Assembly (NCBI GenBank): GCA_009103225.1 | Contig: RHPI01003244.1 | Location: forward strand, 186,001-250,000 | Reading direction: 5' to 3' | From: Chlorokybus atmophyticus | Lineage: Eukaryota > Streptophyta > Chlorokybophyceae > Chlorokybales > Chlorokybaceae | Length of the DNA: 64,000 nt | Part shown: piece by piece, positions 62,425-64,000 of the stretch | How positions within the stretch are numbered: position 1 is the stretch's first letter | Layout of the letters: each line of letters starts with the position of its first letter | The notes under the pieces: model-generated | What the model was told of the DNA's origin: nothing | Databases searched by the model: none | Seen by the model: the letters and a program-made list of their open reading frames with translations, nothing else | Program-made: the position numbers and the translations under genes

Positions 62425-62550
62425 ATGACACCATCGTACCATTATGATGGTACTTTTGTACCATCGTAATGGTACAAAAGTACCAATATAATAGTACCTT
62501 TGTAATGGTACTGCTGTACCATATTGATGGTACGATCGTACCATTATTCT
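62425..62550. repeat. Chain of GTACCAT/ATGGTAC hairpins
   Basis: GTACCAT and ATGGTAC alternate at least four times with short loops, for example GTACCATTATGATGGTAC. Such a chain can fold into several alternative stems. Confidence 0.85.
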
Positions 62551-62991
62551 GAGACGAAACTTCCATCGTATCATATATCAGTACTTGTCCCAACTCACCG
62601 CCACCGCTCGTCCCTAAGTTGGGACTGATAAGTCACTTGCTTGCCATTTTTGATATATCACCGTCGTAAAATGCTATACGACCGGCGGTCGGTCGTATTA
62701 ACTACGTAAATATTTCGTATCATTGCCATAACAGGTAGGTCGCCGCCGCGGGTGCTGTACGACCGGCGGTTGGCCGTCGACATATATTACAAGCAAGTCA
62801 TGACAGGCAGGCAGCAGTCCATTATATTGTACGATAGGCCATCAGCCGTTGATTGTTATCCACGATATACACCGACAGTCCAGTCAGTCCCTTTATGGCC
62901 CAAGTCGTCAGGGTTAGGTACGGTCAGGTAGGGTCAGGCACTCGTCAGTCCCGCAATCCCTAGTCAGTCACCGTGTAAAATTTGCGACGTA

Positions 62992-63200
62992 CGGCTAGAG
63001 GCTTTATGGAGTAGATGCACGCTGCATTGGCTTGTGCCAAAGATTGCCTGAGAGCAGCTCAGGATCGGCATAAGTTGTATGCTAATCGGCAGCGCAGGCC
63101 TGAAAAAGGTCTAAAGGTTGAGGACAAGGTGTCACGCTTAAAAGGCTGGGCAAAGTCATTCTCTGTTCCTTATTTATATTCATAAGAAGGGACTGGTGGG
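62992..63200 (+). pseudogene. Integrase C-terminal fragment of the second element
   Basis: The frame gives MHAALACAKDCLRAAQDRHK, YANRQRRPEKG and LKVEDKV, the stretch before and at the start of the GPY/F region. It ends in stops at about 63180. No chromodomain was found after it. Confidence 0.75.
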
Positions 63201-64000
63201 TTTTCCATATTACAAGCGAGTGTAATGCTTATGGGGTGTGCTCTCATGCGGTCCGCTCTTGAGCATATGCGGCTTTGAGTAACGATAAAACTACACAAGG
63301 CATTGATGGAGGCTAGGACAGAGCTGGTCAATGCCTATGGCATGTGAGCCTTCGTTATTGCATGGCGAGTTGCCACATGCATTGGCGGTTATGCGATTGT
63401 AAGCCAAGTTGGCAAACCATGATATATACCATGGTAGTGCGATTTGCCACAGGTGTGACAAAGCAAGGCAAGTGGTGCCTGTTGGCAATCCGTAAGTACA
63501 TGTGTACAAGGATAGCATAAGTTTGTGATTTTGAGGTAGAATTGTTCCTATAAGAATCCGAGGTGGTTTGATACTTTAAAGGTGGAGTTTGTAGGTTATG
63601 TTGTTGGAAGAAGGTGAGCGCGTAGTGAATAGGCCTAGGTGGCCTTGAAAATCCTGTGTGCGTGGGGTGCCGGGTTGTTAGCTGTTAAAGGGGCTCTCCC
63701 CTCATCCCTTGTGTGGGGTGCGGTGTTGTGGTGTGGTGCACATGGGTGTGTTGAGCGTGCGTGGGTGCCTTCGACTGGAGCTGAGTGGAGAGGCCGGTTA
63801 CTCTCATGGAATCCTCTCCTCCCTTGGTGCTGAGCTAAAACTTCCATTGCACCGTGGTGCTGGTGGGACTTCTGCTGCAAGTCCTTGGTGCTTGTGCATA
63901 AGTTTGCCAAGACCCGACCAGCAAGCAAGTAGTAGTATCATTACATAAGGTCTTAAAGAGCACTAAAAACATTCCGCTCAAGACCAGTGGTGTACATAGG
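63201..64000. other. Right edge, possible 3' end of the second element
   Basis: No gene is supported. At 63662-63730 GTGGGGTGCC-type text loosely resembles 54460-54520 and may be part of a diverged 3' LTR that continues beyond the window. Confidence 0.35.

Larger units (their letters stand above)
61459..62991. mobile_element. Non-coding insertion inside the integrase, about 1.5 kb
   Basis: It separates integrase text ending KKVPT from text resuming as MHAALACAKDCLRAAQDRHK at about 63015. The ends are inverted: TACGTCGAAAAATGTTT at the left and, complemented, TACGTCGCAAATTTTAC at the right. No transposase is seen, so it is non-autonomous. The interior is made of repeated GTAC dyads, trinucleotide runs and CGACCGGCGGTCGG-type words. 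Confidence 0.6.
55594..63200 (+). mobile_element. Remains of a second Ty3/gypsy retrotransposon, nested
   Basis: Fragments lie in normal order on the plus strand: gag 55599-56610, spacer to about 56870, RT middle 57931-58050, RT end and RNase H 59536-60300, integrase 60485-61458 and 62992-63175. Protease and the N-terminal half of RT are missing and replaced by a host transporter fragment (56952-57836). Two further blocks, 58051-59535 and 61459-62991, interrupt RT and integrase. Many stops and frameshifts show long decay. LTRs are not securely identified; the 3' end may lie beyond the window. Confidence 0.82.

Noticed and set aside
62030-62574. Overlapping open frames in several frames and both strands
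   Set aside because: They arise from CAC, CAA and GCC microsatellites inside a transposon insertion.

Overview
The window is nuclear DNA from a eukaryote with many short spliceosomal introns. The genes were rebuilt by joining exons at GT-AG borders with consistent reading phase. Several points favour the green lineage (probably an alga): an LTR element has a primer-binding site of the plant initiator-Met type (TGGTATC..), one protein ends in an A9-like module and tail that I associate with the plant AIR9 family, and a transporter fragment looks most like plant NCS1 nucleobase carriers. This is inference; the species cannot be named from the sequence. Two runs of N (6483-6708 and 26572-26614) are assembly gaps.

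Layout: 1-222 minisatellite; 878-5520 (+) protein with two tandem VOC (glyoxalase-fold) units; 7544-15118 a decayed Ty3/gypsy chromovirus on the minus strand with both LTRs, PBS, PPT and a chromodomain; 16438-19744 (+) secreted PhoA-type alkaline phosphatase; 21780-23706 (-) RAD51D-type recombinase; 24438-25683 (-) unrecognised gene; 26030-32352 (+) DNA polymerase delta-type catalytic subunit with altered active sites; 33144-36689 (-) WD40 protein with an N-terminal hydrophobic helix; 37402-41496 (+) kelch/A9 protein; 42010-44303 (-) RNase III with dsRBD; 44929-45346 a pogo-like MITE; 47201-53298 (-) long coiled-coil protein; 54927-55593 a second MITE; 55594-63200 (+) remains of a second Ty3/gypsy element, broken by at least three foreign segments, one of them an intron-containing NCS1 transporter fragment.

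The host genes do not form an operon. RAD51D and the polymerase are both DNA replication/repair genes and lie about 2.3 kb apart on opposite strands; nothing shows that they are co-regulated. The most notable observations are: the delta-type polymerase has lost all three exonuclease motifs and the first Asp of polymerase motif C; a kelch propeller is joined to an A9/AIR9-like tail; the YLDD-coding segment of a reverse transcriptase is repeated seven times in tandem; and the right-hand retroelement is nested and carries a host gene fragment.
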